Shown here: positions 11,642 through 22,240 of the stretch, piece after piece
Layout of the letters: each line of letters begins with the position of its first letter
How positions within the stretch are numbered: position 1 is the stretch's first letter
Assembly: GCA_013399305.1 (NCBI GenBank)
Contig: VXAI01000089.1
Coordinates: 2,200,562-2,264,561 of the forward strand
Reading direction: 5' to 3'
Source of the DNA: Rostratula benghalensis
Taxonomy: Eukaryota; Chordata; Aves; Charadriiformes; Rostratulidae
DNA length: 64,000 nt
Translations under genes and position numbers: made by a program
The notes under the pieces: model-generated
Told to the model about the DNA's origin: nothing
The model's database searches: none
What the model saw: the letters and a program-made list of their open reading frames with translations, nothing else

Positions 11642-14600
11642 GCAAAGCAAAGGAGATGGGAGTGAATGCTAGATACCTCTGGCTTTCACACAGGCTGCTG
11701 CTCTGGGGGCAGTGTAACTTCTGGGCCAGCTGCAAGCACGCAGTGGTGGTACTAGACATTTCTAATTTTTGCCCTCTGTGGCTGATGACCTTGTCCTGCA
11801 TGTACTGTCCAGATTCACCCTGATCTCTGAAGTTATGTCCCCATTCGCAGGCATGATCATAAGCATCACACATGCAACCAGATGCCACAGTCCAGCAAGG
11901 ACTTTACAAATGAAGTTTAATGAAGTTCCTCATACAACTCGTTGGTGATGCTAAAAGCCCAGCCTCTCCAAACTTCTGAGAGTTGCCCTGCAACAGAATT
12001 CCCAACAGCTAATGCATTAGTCATCCCACCAGGCTGTATGAGGGACACTCGGGCACTTTTTACAGTGGAAGGCAGTCAGACAGACAGGCCCAGGGCAGAA
12101 CACATCCATATTTTTCACAGCCTCAGTTCCCACCTTCTTGGAGGCTGCTCCCAGGTGGCCCAAGCTCAATAACTTGTGGCTGGAGCTAAGCCAAGTGGAC
12201 CTTCATCATGGGCCTTCATCAACGAGCAGACAGACAACACTATGGACACACACATCTATGGTTACTTCAGGAGACTTCTCCAGGGAAGCAACCATCTGGT
12301 TCCCTGCCTAGCCTACACTGACTGTTCAGTGCTGGTGGCAGATACTCCTCAGTCTGATGCATTCAGCCTTCTGCTTTAGCCTCTGAGAGCTGCCAAGACT
12401 AAGCCACAAGTGCCATGAGTGCAGGCTGCAGGGGATAATTGTGATTCCTACAAAATGTGCAGGTATCCCAGCCAAAACATCCACATAGGTGTTCCCTGCT
12501 TCACAGAGCTGAGGAGCAAAGGGAGCCCTGTGCCTAGAGCAGACCTGGCAACAGAAGTGCACTGTGGAAGGAGCACAGGGTAATTTTAAATCCCATTTAC
12601 CAGAAAGGTCATCAAAAGCTCTTGGGGTTGCCCTGACCCTGCTCCCACCACCATTGGAAAGACTCTCCTTTCTTTCCCACAGCCCTGCAGGAGACACTCA
12701 CTTCTCCATTTCTGAATCTGCTTTTTATGCCAATGACACGCAGACAGAGCAGGAAAAAAGTATCTGCAGCCAAGAGGCTAAAGGACAAATGTTTCCACTT
12801 ACTCTCCCATGCATGTGAAAAACTCAGCTTTTTATATTCATTGGCAAATCCAATCTTATAGCTGTCACACTGGGGACTGAGGAGCAGGGGTGATGGCACC
12901 CTTCAGGCTCAGAAAAGAGAAAGTTTGGGGCAACAGCCCATCTGTGATGCCATGTCCATGTGAAGCAGTCTCATACCATGCAAGACACTTGGGGTTCACC
13001 ACAGTGTGTTGTAATAGTCTGGGTGATGGACATCCCACTGTTACTCAGAAGTTAATTGGGGTGCTCTGGCAGGGAGACAAGAATGTCTGGCATAACAGAC
13101 AGGGAAGTTCCCCCCCAACTCCTTCAAGCCCCAGTTCAGCAGTGACTACAAATCACCAGCGAAATGTAAATTATGTCAGAGCCATATTCAGAGACATTGG
13201 TTGGAGATGCAGCTAATACAGGTGCACCCATGTGTACTAGATATGGTTGCACTGGTGCCACACATACTTCCAAGCTCCTCTCAGCCATAGCTTTTACAAA
13301 GCTAACACACTTCTGTTTTGGTAGAAGTCTGAAATTGCTGTCGGGTCCAGTTGTCTACCCTGTCTTTAGTGGATGGGGAAGTTGTCTCATCAAAATGTCC
13401 TTGCTTCATGAAAGTATCATTTAAAAGAAGAGCTCTTGTATTTCATGTGACTGAGAGTTTTTCATATTTTTGGTAGACCTCTGTTGAGACTCATTGTTTG
13501 ATGTGAATGGAGACTCTGGTTTTTTATTAATTCCTACCCCATGCATTACTTTTGGTTTGTGCCAGGGAACAAGCCTACTTGCAGATACCTGAAACAGCTT
13601 GTGTGTACCTTTTTTTGGCAAGAACTCCAGAACTTCGCCAGGTCAGTGACATGGTTTTAAACACTGTCTTCCAGTGCTCCTCTGTACTCCCCCACTACAG
13701 TTCTTGGCTCATTTGCTTCCCAAGGCAAAACTTTTGCCTTTACAGTTTTATTTTTCCAAGCAGCTGCTTGTATCTGTGTGAAGTTCAGCGTACCATCTGA
13801 TTTTTTCTCTCTTTTTCTCCTCTGATTTTTTTTGTTGTTGTTTTGTTCTGTTTTGGTTGGATTGTTGGGTGTTTTTAAAGATAAATTTATCCATGCACAG
13901 GACGGTTATTTGCTTGGGTTTTTTACAAAGGAAAAAAAAAATCGTTTCTTCAAATGGGTCAGGTGCATTGTATTTTGCTGGGCCTTTCAGTCTCTGCACT
14001 GTAATTCTGGCATGTGGGTCTGGGTTTACTGTACACCTGTTTGTATTTCAGCTACAAATACCATCATTACAAATCATTACGAACCCCTCCTGGAGCAACA
14101 ATTAGACCCAGACTTAACACCAACACATAATCAGCTCCTCCAGACAGTCCACAACACGTCATTCCAGGAAAGCAGGTTAGCATGCAGCCCTGGTGCTGTG
14201 AATATGTCATCTTGTCCTGTTAGCAGTATTATTAGTAGAAAAATAACCCCAGCCCACTTCTTCACACTATGCTTTCTTTGTCTTCTCTTGCCTTTGGAAA
14301 GGACAATACCACATTTGTGGTCACAAGCCTTGTCAGCAAACAGATGCCTTTGTGAGACCAGTTCCTGCTTTACACTTCAAAAATGTGTGTTTGTATTTCT
14401 GATATTCATTCAAGATCAGCAAACAACACTCCTCCCCTCCCCCAGCGCTCCTGCTGCATTGATTGCTCTACTGGGAACTTCATTTCAGGTGTAATCCAGC
14501 TCCATATATCCCTCCAATTTACATGCCTCTCTCCTTTCTCCCATTACTGCTGTGAGTTTCCAGTTGTTGTGCTCAGAGTTTCAGCTAGAAATGTAAGAGA

Positions 14601-15247
14601 AAAACAAGCCTGGTCCAATCCTGCAGTAACTGTAATGTTTCCGCACAGCTTCATACCATCACCAACACATCCCTCTAGTTCTCTGTAGCCACAGCACTTC
14701 CAGTTAGTATGCAGTGAGTTTACTGACAAGGGATCTGATTTCCATTCCTTTTGTCTCAATCCCTTCATCCTTTTCCCTCCTCCTCTCCAACCCTCTTTAC
14801 CAAGCTTGCCTTTCAATATGCTGTTCCTTGCAGATTCAGGTATTAGCTGATGTTGCACATCCAATCAATCTATTCTTTAGCTTTCTCCAGTGTAAACATG
14901 CATTGTCTAGTGGCTGCGTGTGGCTTATATCCCACTAGTCCTTTTTAAATCTGTGCAGAAATCACCCGTTTGTACATATCATAGACAGATAAATTGCATT
15001 AACCTGCAAGCCTGGATTTTGTGCTTTCTGGTCACCTTCCCTAACCGCATGTTAACAGAACCACATTTAGCTGACAATACAGAAACCCAGTAAAACATCA
15101 GCTTAAACTCAAGAGGTTTAATTCTGCTCTCAGGAATGTAAAACTGGAAAGTAACACCATTTTCACTGAAGGAATTACTCTGAAGGGCAAAATGTTGCCA
15201 ATGAGGACAGGATTTAGCTTGGCTCGAGAAGACACATCCAGCAGTCT

Positions 15248-15280
15248 GTGAAACTGCACAGTAAGTAAGTGCAGTTTCAC
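15248..15280. repeat. Perfect 12-bp inverted repeat with a 9-nt loop
   Basis: The arms GTGAAACTGCAC (15248-15259) and GTGCAGTTTCAC (15269-15280) are exact reverse complements, separated by AGTAAGTAA. It could be a hairpin in RNA or a pair of oppositely oriented protein-binding half-sites. It is not part of a recognised transposon end. Confidence 0.9.
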
Positions 15281-15589
15281 GAGCTAAGATCCACATCTGC
15301 AGCGTGTAAAGAGAATTGTGCAAAGAAATAAACCCAGCCCAGGAGTGAATATGCTCCAGCAGCCAGAAAGAGAAAAAACAAACCACCACCCACCCACCCA
15401 ACAGATAACAGAAGCTCATTCCATTCCCCCTGCCTACCCATTTGAAAATTACAAAAAATGGGGGAAGCGTGGGGGAGGGAAGTACTGGCTGTGGTTAATG
15501 CAGCCGCAAGTGTCACCAGACAAAAGACTAAACAATAGAAAAGATGAAGATCTCTCCCTTGGTAGCAGCAGTTCTCACAGCCTCTCTAT

Positions 15590-15860
15590 GCAAAAGACAT
15601 CCAGGCAATTCAGGCAGCAGCAGCAGAGCAGATTAGGCACAAAGCACCATCTTTGCTATGACATTCAAGGCAAATGGCCCCTAAGCCAATGGTTAATGTC
15701 TGAGGGCTGGCAGGGGACTCGCTGGGAGCCCAGCACTCAGTCATAATTAGCAGGCTGCTATTAAATAAAGATCTTGGATGAGAAAGTTCCTCCCTCAAGT
15801 TATACCTTTGACCTCGGCGAAGTTAAATCTATGTTGAAACTGGCCCCCGGAGACCCACTC
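15590..15860. promoter_or_regulatory. Candidate conserved non-coding element
   Basis: A unique, non-repetitive stretch with clustered motifs: a TAATTAG homeodomain core at about 15743-15750, TATTAAATAAAG at about 15760-15771, an octamer-like ATGCAAA at about 15588-15594 and GCCAATGG near 15684. Nothing coding is supported. The call rests on motif texture and position upstream of TAL2, so it is only a candidate enhancer. Confidence 0.25.
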
Positions 15861-16662
15861 CTGCAAATCTTAATCAGACAGCAGATGCCTGCTGCCAGCA
15901 AGAATTGGAGTGCTTCTAGTAAACCTGCAGTGCCACACTGTTACTCCACCGGGGAAACCCAGTGCCTGCTAAAATTGGTTATTTAACACATTGCATTGGA
16001 TTTTGTGAAGTCCCTTCATCCCTTAAGTAAATGACAACAGAAGAGCAGATGGTGCCTGTTTCCTGTACCAGGCAGGTACTTGTGAGCCTTATCTACCACA
16101 GGGAGCAAAGATTCCCCAGCTATCATTCCTCGCTGCTGTGCTTTGCTTTGTTCACTTTGCATCAGTGCGATTTGGAGAAGAGGAGAGAGAGGAAGCTCAT
16201 TGTTTTCCTCTTCAGTTTCATGTGAGCCTGGGAGTGTGGGACTCAGCTCCATGGTGAGCGAAAGATCGAGTATGGATGTCACAAGACCATTACACTACCC
16301 ATCCATAAAGTGTGACTTTTTTTCCCTCACTTCCTAGGAGGAATAAACTCAAACTCCTTGCAGCAGAATCACGCTTCGTTTTCTGCATGGTTGTTTGGAC
16401 TCCAGTGACTTCCCTGGGATTGGGAGGGGAAGGAAGAGGCGAGGGGAAAATACATCCCAGCTAGGCTGCTTGCAAAAGGAGCAGCACACCGCTGGGCACA
16501 GGCTCTTTCTCAGGTCCCTGTCTCCATTGCCACCTCCCTGTGTCTTGGTACTATATCCCTACCCAAGTGCCTCCCACCTGAAATCCCACAGGTGTGCTGG
16601 TGGACAAAGAGGGAGCACACTGCAGTGAACCAAATGCTGGCAGGCACTAGCAATCAGGGAAT

Positions 16663-16925
16663 TGAATCACACAGAATCACAAACTATGAGAGATTGGAAG
16701 GGACCTTGAAAGTTCATTTACTCCAAACCCCCTGCCGGAGCAGGAATGCCTAGATCAGGTCACACAGGAACACATCCAGGCAGTTTTTGAATGTCTCCAG
16801 AGAAGAAGACTCCACAACCTCTCTGGGCAGCCCATCCCAGTGTTCTGTCACCTTCACCGTGAAGAAGTTTTTTCTCATATTTAAGTGGAACCTCCTATGT
16901 TCTGCTGTCCTTTTGCCTCAGGATA
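16663..16925 (-). mobile_element. CR1 LINE 3' fragment
   Basis: Reverse complement of a CR1 3' end. It begins with degraded terminal repeats (GAATCACACAGAATCAC), followed by the signature GATTGGAAGGGACCTTGAAAG and the 3' UTR block through AGAAGTTTTTTCTCATATTT. It is very similar to the copy at 32880-33525 and belongs to the same CR1 subfamily. It is strongly 5'-truncated, with no ORF2 tail retained beyond a few codons. Confidence 0.92.
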
Positions 16926-19900
16926 TTTTTTTTCTGTGCACCTCCATTTACCCTGCTGGTAATTAGTTTGCCCCAGCTGCAAGTTTTATGGAAAGGGAAA
17001 GCATTCTTGGGTGTGAGTGTGTTAGAGCAGCCACCAGCACGTGGTGGCCCAGCCTTGGTAGGTGCTGTATTTGTGTAATGACAAAGAAGAGCCTGTTCCA
17101 GCTCTCACTGCACAATTCCTAACACCTGCAGTGAACTTTCAAGTAAGATGTGGGGAGTGCAGCTACTTCAGGAATAAACACAGGCTCCTTTCACTGCCTC
17201 ATGCCTCTGTCAGGAGTGATATCTAACAATCATACTAAGGCACAAAACACAGCAGAGCAGCAGAAGGGCTACAAAAAAATCAGTCAGTGCTGACAGAGTG
17301 ATTTACCTTTTTTAGGGTCTGTAAATCTAGGCCAAAACACACACACTGAAATATCTGTTTCTGGGACTCCTCCAGTCTAAGGGAAGCATTTACAGTTACA
17401 CTGTGCTCTAGTTGAACCCTTTTTTTAGGAAATTGCTGGAGTTTTCAAAAGCAGCTGTGTAAAGGTCTCAAGCTCACGTTAGCCTTCATGTTTGGGGATA
17501 CTAATCTCTATGTGATCACAGTTTCAAAAGGCAAGTTTTTCACCTGACCCAGTATTGCGCCTGGGTTGCTGAGATTTATAATCCAGTTATCCTCATAGAG
17601 AGTGCAAATCCAGAGCAAGGGAGAGAGCTCATTGCTTTCTGAGAAATCAGCCTAGCCTGAAGACTTCATAACCTGGGTAGCCTGGTATATCATGTCCTCT
17701 AAGGCTGCCTCAGGAAAGCTATGTTTGTAAAGCAAAGGGCTGCCACCCAGCAGGCATTTGGGAGAGAAAAAAATGTGGAGTTAAGGACTTAACAGCAGTG
17801 ATGATGTACTCAAGTAAACTCCCTCTGCACATGGGAGTAGTTTTGGTGGTTTTATTTTATGTGTCTCCCCTCTTTTCAATGTTCTTTATGTTCATTTGCA
17901 GTAAAGTCGAATTATCCACAGCTCTTTGCAAAACAAAGAACCCACTCATGGGCTGCAACAGATTTTGGTAAATGGAAGTCTAGTGTTTGGCATGGACATG
18001 ACAGCTTGCAAAGCTGAGAAAGGAACACTCAGCCAGGAGGTCTAGCTTTTATTCAGTAAACAACATTATTTAGTGTTATTTTCTGTTCAAGAAGATTTGA
18101 GATACTTTCTTGGAACAGTGCTTCTTTGTCCTCCTGGTGCCATCTCCAGTAAGGCCCTCTTTTGTCAGTTAACTGCAAGTCCAGTGGGTTTCCTTTAAAA
18201 ACAGTCTCAGCCAAATGTACTTCCCAAATATTACAAACAGACACCATCCCCGTGCTTCAGAGTGAACAAAGAGAAGAAAAGCAGCTTGGTGGTCTCCCGT
18301 GAGTTCTTCAGGAATTCATTTTTTACCAGACTCAGTGTTCAAAGCCCCGTTCCACACAGATATTTTCTCCCACCTCATAAAAGCACTTATTCCTGCAGGC
18401 CACTCTCTGCACCTGCCCCCATGAGGCAGTAAGGTAGCTTTTAACAGCAAAACCATGTCGACTTGTTTTAACATCCTTGCCTTCCCTGCATATGTAGGAA
18501 AGTCCACATCCTCCTTACTCAAAGTCTGTTGTGTAAAGAGGGAGGGAGGATCTACATGTCTCACAACTCAGCAAAGACCAGTCTGCAGCAGCTCACCTTG
18601 TTACAGGATCTGTTAGGAGCAGAGAAGGGAAAATCCAGTATTGTAAGGGACATTTGAATCAGGGGGATGGTAGAGCTTGCATTATTTTTGGATATGACCC
18701 CAGACTGTATTTGCTTTTGCATTTTATCCAGGTCAGCTCTGAGGCAGATATAAAATCTCTCTGACTTCAGCAAAAGCAAGACTGAAAGTTTGACAGCATC
18801 AGCATGCAGTGCCCCGTCTTCCTATGAAAAACAAGTTAAAACCAGTGTACTAACCACCTGGCATCACCCTAGGAACTAACTGGTTCTGCTGTACGTAAGG
18901 GTAAAGGTCACCATTAGCACTGAAAAATGCAACCACCACTGCAAATCCTGACTACCACAGGTATGATACAAAACACTACCAGACACGGACCACAACCCTG
19001 TCTTCCCCTAAATGTCATCCCAGTAACCTCTGTGGTGCTACGCCTGATAGAAAAATTAGCATGAAGACTATCCCTGCCTCAGCCACACTCTCATGAGCAC
19101 CTGCACATAGTCCCCAAGCCTCTCACCTGGCATGCTGACTCTGTGAGCATTCAGTTTCTTGGATCAGCTGCTCACATCACAACTACTTCAATGATTTATG
19201 TAAACAGGTGCACTTATTTTAGCTATTTTTCATTAAATTATACAGAAACTTATGGTGGAAATAGGTTCTAAAAATCAGACATTGTCCTATACTGTTATTT
19301 GAAAATGAGGAAGAGAGTGCTACTTCAGTAAAATGCTTGGCTTGTTGTTTATTAACTTTCTCTGGCACATACAACTTTATGCAATAGGGTAGCCCTGGAA
19401 ATATAAACATGTTCTAGATTGGCAGTTTCAAAATTTTTTTCAAATCTAAGAATTATTACTATTTACTGACAGGACTGAAATTAATAAAATTGCTAAGTTT
19501 TTCCTCCTAAGTGAACTATTGAACTGAGCAAAATTCAAATGTCTCGGCTGTAAGACAGACAACAAATAAAGCAGTGGAAATATTTTAAAATTTGTTTTTT
19601 TACATCTTTAGGAGTTGACATAATTAGAGGATTTCCACAGTCTACTTCACTCACTAAAGTCTGTCAAATGTATGACTATCTGTGCTTTTGAAAATAATTT
19701 AAATATCAAACACCTTTGGAGAATTCTGTTCAGTTTTAGTTTGATAGAAAATCTGTGGTAATCATTTTGCATCAGTGCAATAACTCTGATTTACAACATC
19801 TTTCAGTGGTGTAAATGAGTTTGCTTAGTGTGTAATTGTACATTTATGAAGTAAGAAAATCTAGGAAGAGTAGGAATAGTGGTGACTGTTTTCAAATCAC

Positions 19901-20189
19901 CTTGGTTTGCTTCACATTTAAGCATCAACATTTCTTTCAAAAGTAGTATAACAAATAAATAATTTATCTCAACATGAGATTAACTGAGATTAACTGATTA
20001 TCTCTTAACTGATTTACTGAGTCCCTGTAGGTACTAAGAATTTGCAAAGCCCAAGTACAAAAATAGGGCAACACAGTTCCTTTGCTTGATTAAATGCCAC
20101 CACCTGTATGTGGCTGTTTTTGTAACTATTCTGTTTGTCAGACTGGGTGCCTTACTCAACTTTTTGATGAGAAGGTCCAGAGAAGCTGT

Positions 20190-20215
20190 GATAAGAAATA
20201 AAAATCCAGCAGATG
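20190..20215. promoter_or_regulatory. GATA site plus TAL-type E-box pair
   Basis: GATAAG at 20190-20195 and CAGATG at 20210-20215 lie 14 bp apart, about 140 bp inside the putative TAL2 intron. CAGATG is the E-box favoured by TAL-family/E-protein dimers. Motif matches this short are common by chance, so the functional call is weak. Confidence 0.25.
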
Positions 20216-20356
20216 GTAAAAGGTTGATGCAGAAATTCCTTCTTTTAAGGAAATTTCCTGTTCTGAGAGTAAACTTTGGCATTCCTAAGAAAGTTGCAAG
20301 GTAAGCCCAAAAGAGGGGAAGCAACACTGTAAAGAGAGGAGGCCATTGTCACTTAC

Positions 20357-20490
20357 TTTTCTGGTCACAGGTGCTTGTGGCTTTAGAAACCTGGTCAGTG
20401 GGTGAACGGACAGCAAAATCTGATGCTTTCTATTTTCCTCTCCTGAGTGCTTTTGCAGTGCCTGGCCACAGAGCTCGCTCTCGCTGGAGT
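20357..20490 (-). other. TAL2: Candidate TAL2 non-coding first exon
   Basis: The minus strand ends here with a consensus 5' splice site (AGAAAA|GTAAGTGA, GT at 20356-20355). A TATA box lies upstream at 20518-20524, which predicts transcription start near 20490. No ATG occurs within the inferred exon, which fits an untranslated leader spliced to the TAL2 coding exon at 11639. The area is richer in CpG than its surroundings. The start is estimated and no transcript supports it. Confidence 0.4.
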
Positions 20491-20517
20491 CAGCCTAGTG
20501 CGGGTCCTGGCTGCCTC

Positions 20518-20524
20518 ATTTATA
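20518..20524 (-). promoter_or_regulatory. TAL2: TATA box of candidate TAL2 promoter
   Basis: TATAAAT on the minus strand within CTCTATAAATGAGG, about 160 bp upstream of a consensus splice donor in the TAL2 direction. CpGs are locally enriched in 20402-20640. The assignment to TAL2 is inference from orientation and from the spliced coding exon. Confidence 0.35.
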
Positions 20525-22084
20525 GAGTAGCAGGTCCTTTGTCTGGCGCGTGTCACCACTAGTCCTAGCAATCCAGGGAGCTTGTTTTGCATCTCCCAGG
20601 AGATTCTATCCTGCCTTTTCTCTTCTCGCTGCACGCCCTCTGCTCTTTCCTGGGGATGGCTTGGAGCAGGAGCTGAGACCATGCCTTGGAGGGAATCTGG
20701 CTAGGTCCAGTGCAGTTTGCGGGAAAGGATGGAAACTGCTTGTGGCAAGAATCAAATTTTTCTCAATTTTTTTCCTCAGGGGGTGGGAGAGGGGATTTTT
20801 TAAAATTTACTTAGGCAGCTCTAGGCTTGTAAACGTTGCCATAGACAGGGAAGCAGTGCTCATTCAAAAGCTGCCTTTTGGATGAGCCAGTCCAGAGGAA
20901 CAAGCTGGTGTATTTATTGTACTCCTAAGCAGGAGATTCCCATTCTGCTCTGACAGTAAGTGTGGTTAGGTTGTGGGGCTGAACATGTGCAGACAAATAA
21001 ATCCTTCACTGCCTCCTTGGGGGGAAAGCTCCCTTTCACTCAGAATCACAGCCAGGACCTTCTGCAGCCTTGAGGACAGCTACAGCTGCTACAGTCTCAT
21101 GGCTGCCCCAAGCCCTGTGCTGTCCCTCATATTGTGTCTGCACAACCACAGGAGGGGGCAGGCGTGAATTCACACTTTTACCAGCTTGATCTTCACTTCA
21201 GAACACACTCAAGGCATTAAGGGTAGTTTTAATTCATGCTTTTACAGCAAAGGTGAGCCAGCTCCATACCCCTGTAGCTAAAACTTAAGGTCAGTGAAAG
21301 AGAAAATTCCTTCTCCACTGCTGAGGTGGCCCCAAAACTTCCTGTCAGTTCAGGGATAACAGGCAAGCAAGCTCACATCTGACTGCAAAAAACTCCCAAA
21401 ATTTCAAATTAACAGCATCTCCATTACTGGAGCACACATATCTGTGTCCATGACAGAGACTGGTGCATCCACCCTCACCCTCCCTCTAGGCAGCAACTCT
21501 CTTTGTAGGAAAATAGTCATAAAAGAGTCCCAGGCACAAGCCAACAAGGCTGATACAAATATACAAAGCCTTTGGGACCCATATGACCTTGTCTGCAGCT
21601 GCATCCACTTCTCCATTAGGTGCTTGTGAATTTGCTTTGGGTGGAGACAAGAGTAAACAGGGACAACAGGAGCAAGACATCTCATTTTGCAATGGGAGCA
21701 ACAGGGTACTAGAGGGCAACAGGAGATGGGGAAGGAGAACCCCCAGCTAATCACTACACTCCACTACAGGCACAGGGTAGGTACAGCATCCAGGGTAAGG
21801 CAGCTTTCAATACAACCTATGGCTTTCCCCTGCCAAGCCCTAAGAAACCTCAGCTCTTACTCAGACCACCTCAAGCTGGCTAGGTAGAGCTCACCTACCA
21901 AGATTTTAAAAGCACTGTGAATGTTTCATTTAACAGGGTTGCCCTCATATATATTATCAACACAGCAGTGGAATGATGCAGTTGCTCTCGGGGGAGAAGG
22001 AGCCCTAGGTCCCCGCCAGGGCAAGTCACTCCCTGCAGAGTTCTGCTGGAGGTTCAGCCCTTTCACACGGTAAATTAACAGCGG

Positions 22085-22240
22085 CACTACAGCCTGAAAG
22101 CTGTGTCAACCGCTTCATTTAGCACAAGTGTTATGTTAACTAAAGGCCCGATTCCAGAGGGGCCTTTGGCCTCAGAGAAGCCTAATTTCCATGTAATTTA
22201 CATTGGAAATTTGCAGAGTGCCCCTCCTCTCTGCCACTTC
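22085..22240. promoter_or_regulatory. Candidate conserved non-coding element
   Basis: A unique stretch with balanced composition containing AGTGTTATGTTAAC, GGGGCCTTTGGCCTC and the near-palindromic CATGTAATTTACATTGG. Paired AT-rich cores and absence of repeats are typical of developmental enhancers. This is motif-based inference only. Confidence 0.2.

Larger units (their letters stand above)
11642..20356 (-). other. TAL2: Putative TAL2 5' intron
   Basis: If the acceptor at 11640 and the donor at 20356 are used, this is an intron of about 8.7 kb. It contains one CR1 fragment (16663-16925), a 12-bp perfect inverted repeat (15248-15280) and a non-repetitive homeobox-motif-rich stretch (about 15590-15860). 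No coding exon is seen. The 220-aa open frame on the plus strand at 13832-14494 has no recognisable motif and low-complexity T-rich sequence, and is not called. Confidence 0.35.

Noticed and set aside
11630..11650. A 7-codon N-terminal extension of TAL2 from an in-frame TTG.
   Set aside because: It is not an ATG and it overlaps a clear splice acceptor. The ATG at 11629 matches the human N-terminus MTRKIF.
13832..14494. A 220-aa open frame on the plus strand, the longest in the window.
   Set aside because: It contains no recognisable domain, is biased by T-rich sequence, overlaps other frames and has no promoter or splice support. It looks like a chance opening in intronic sequence.
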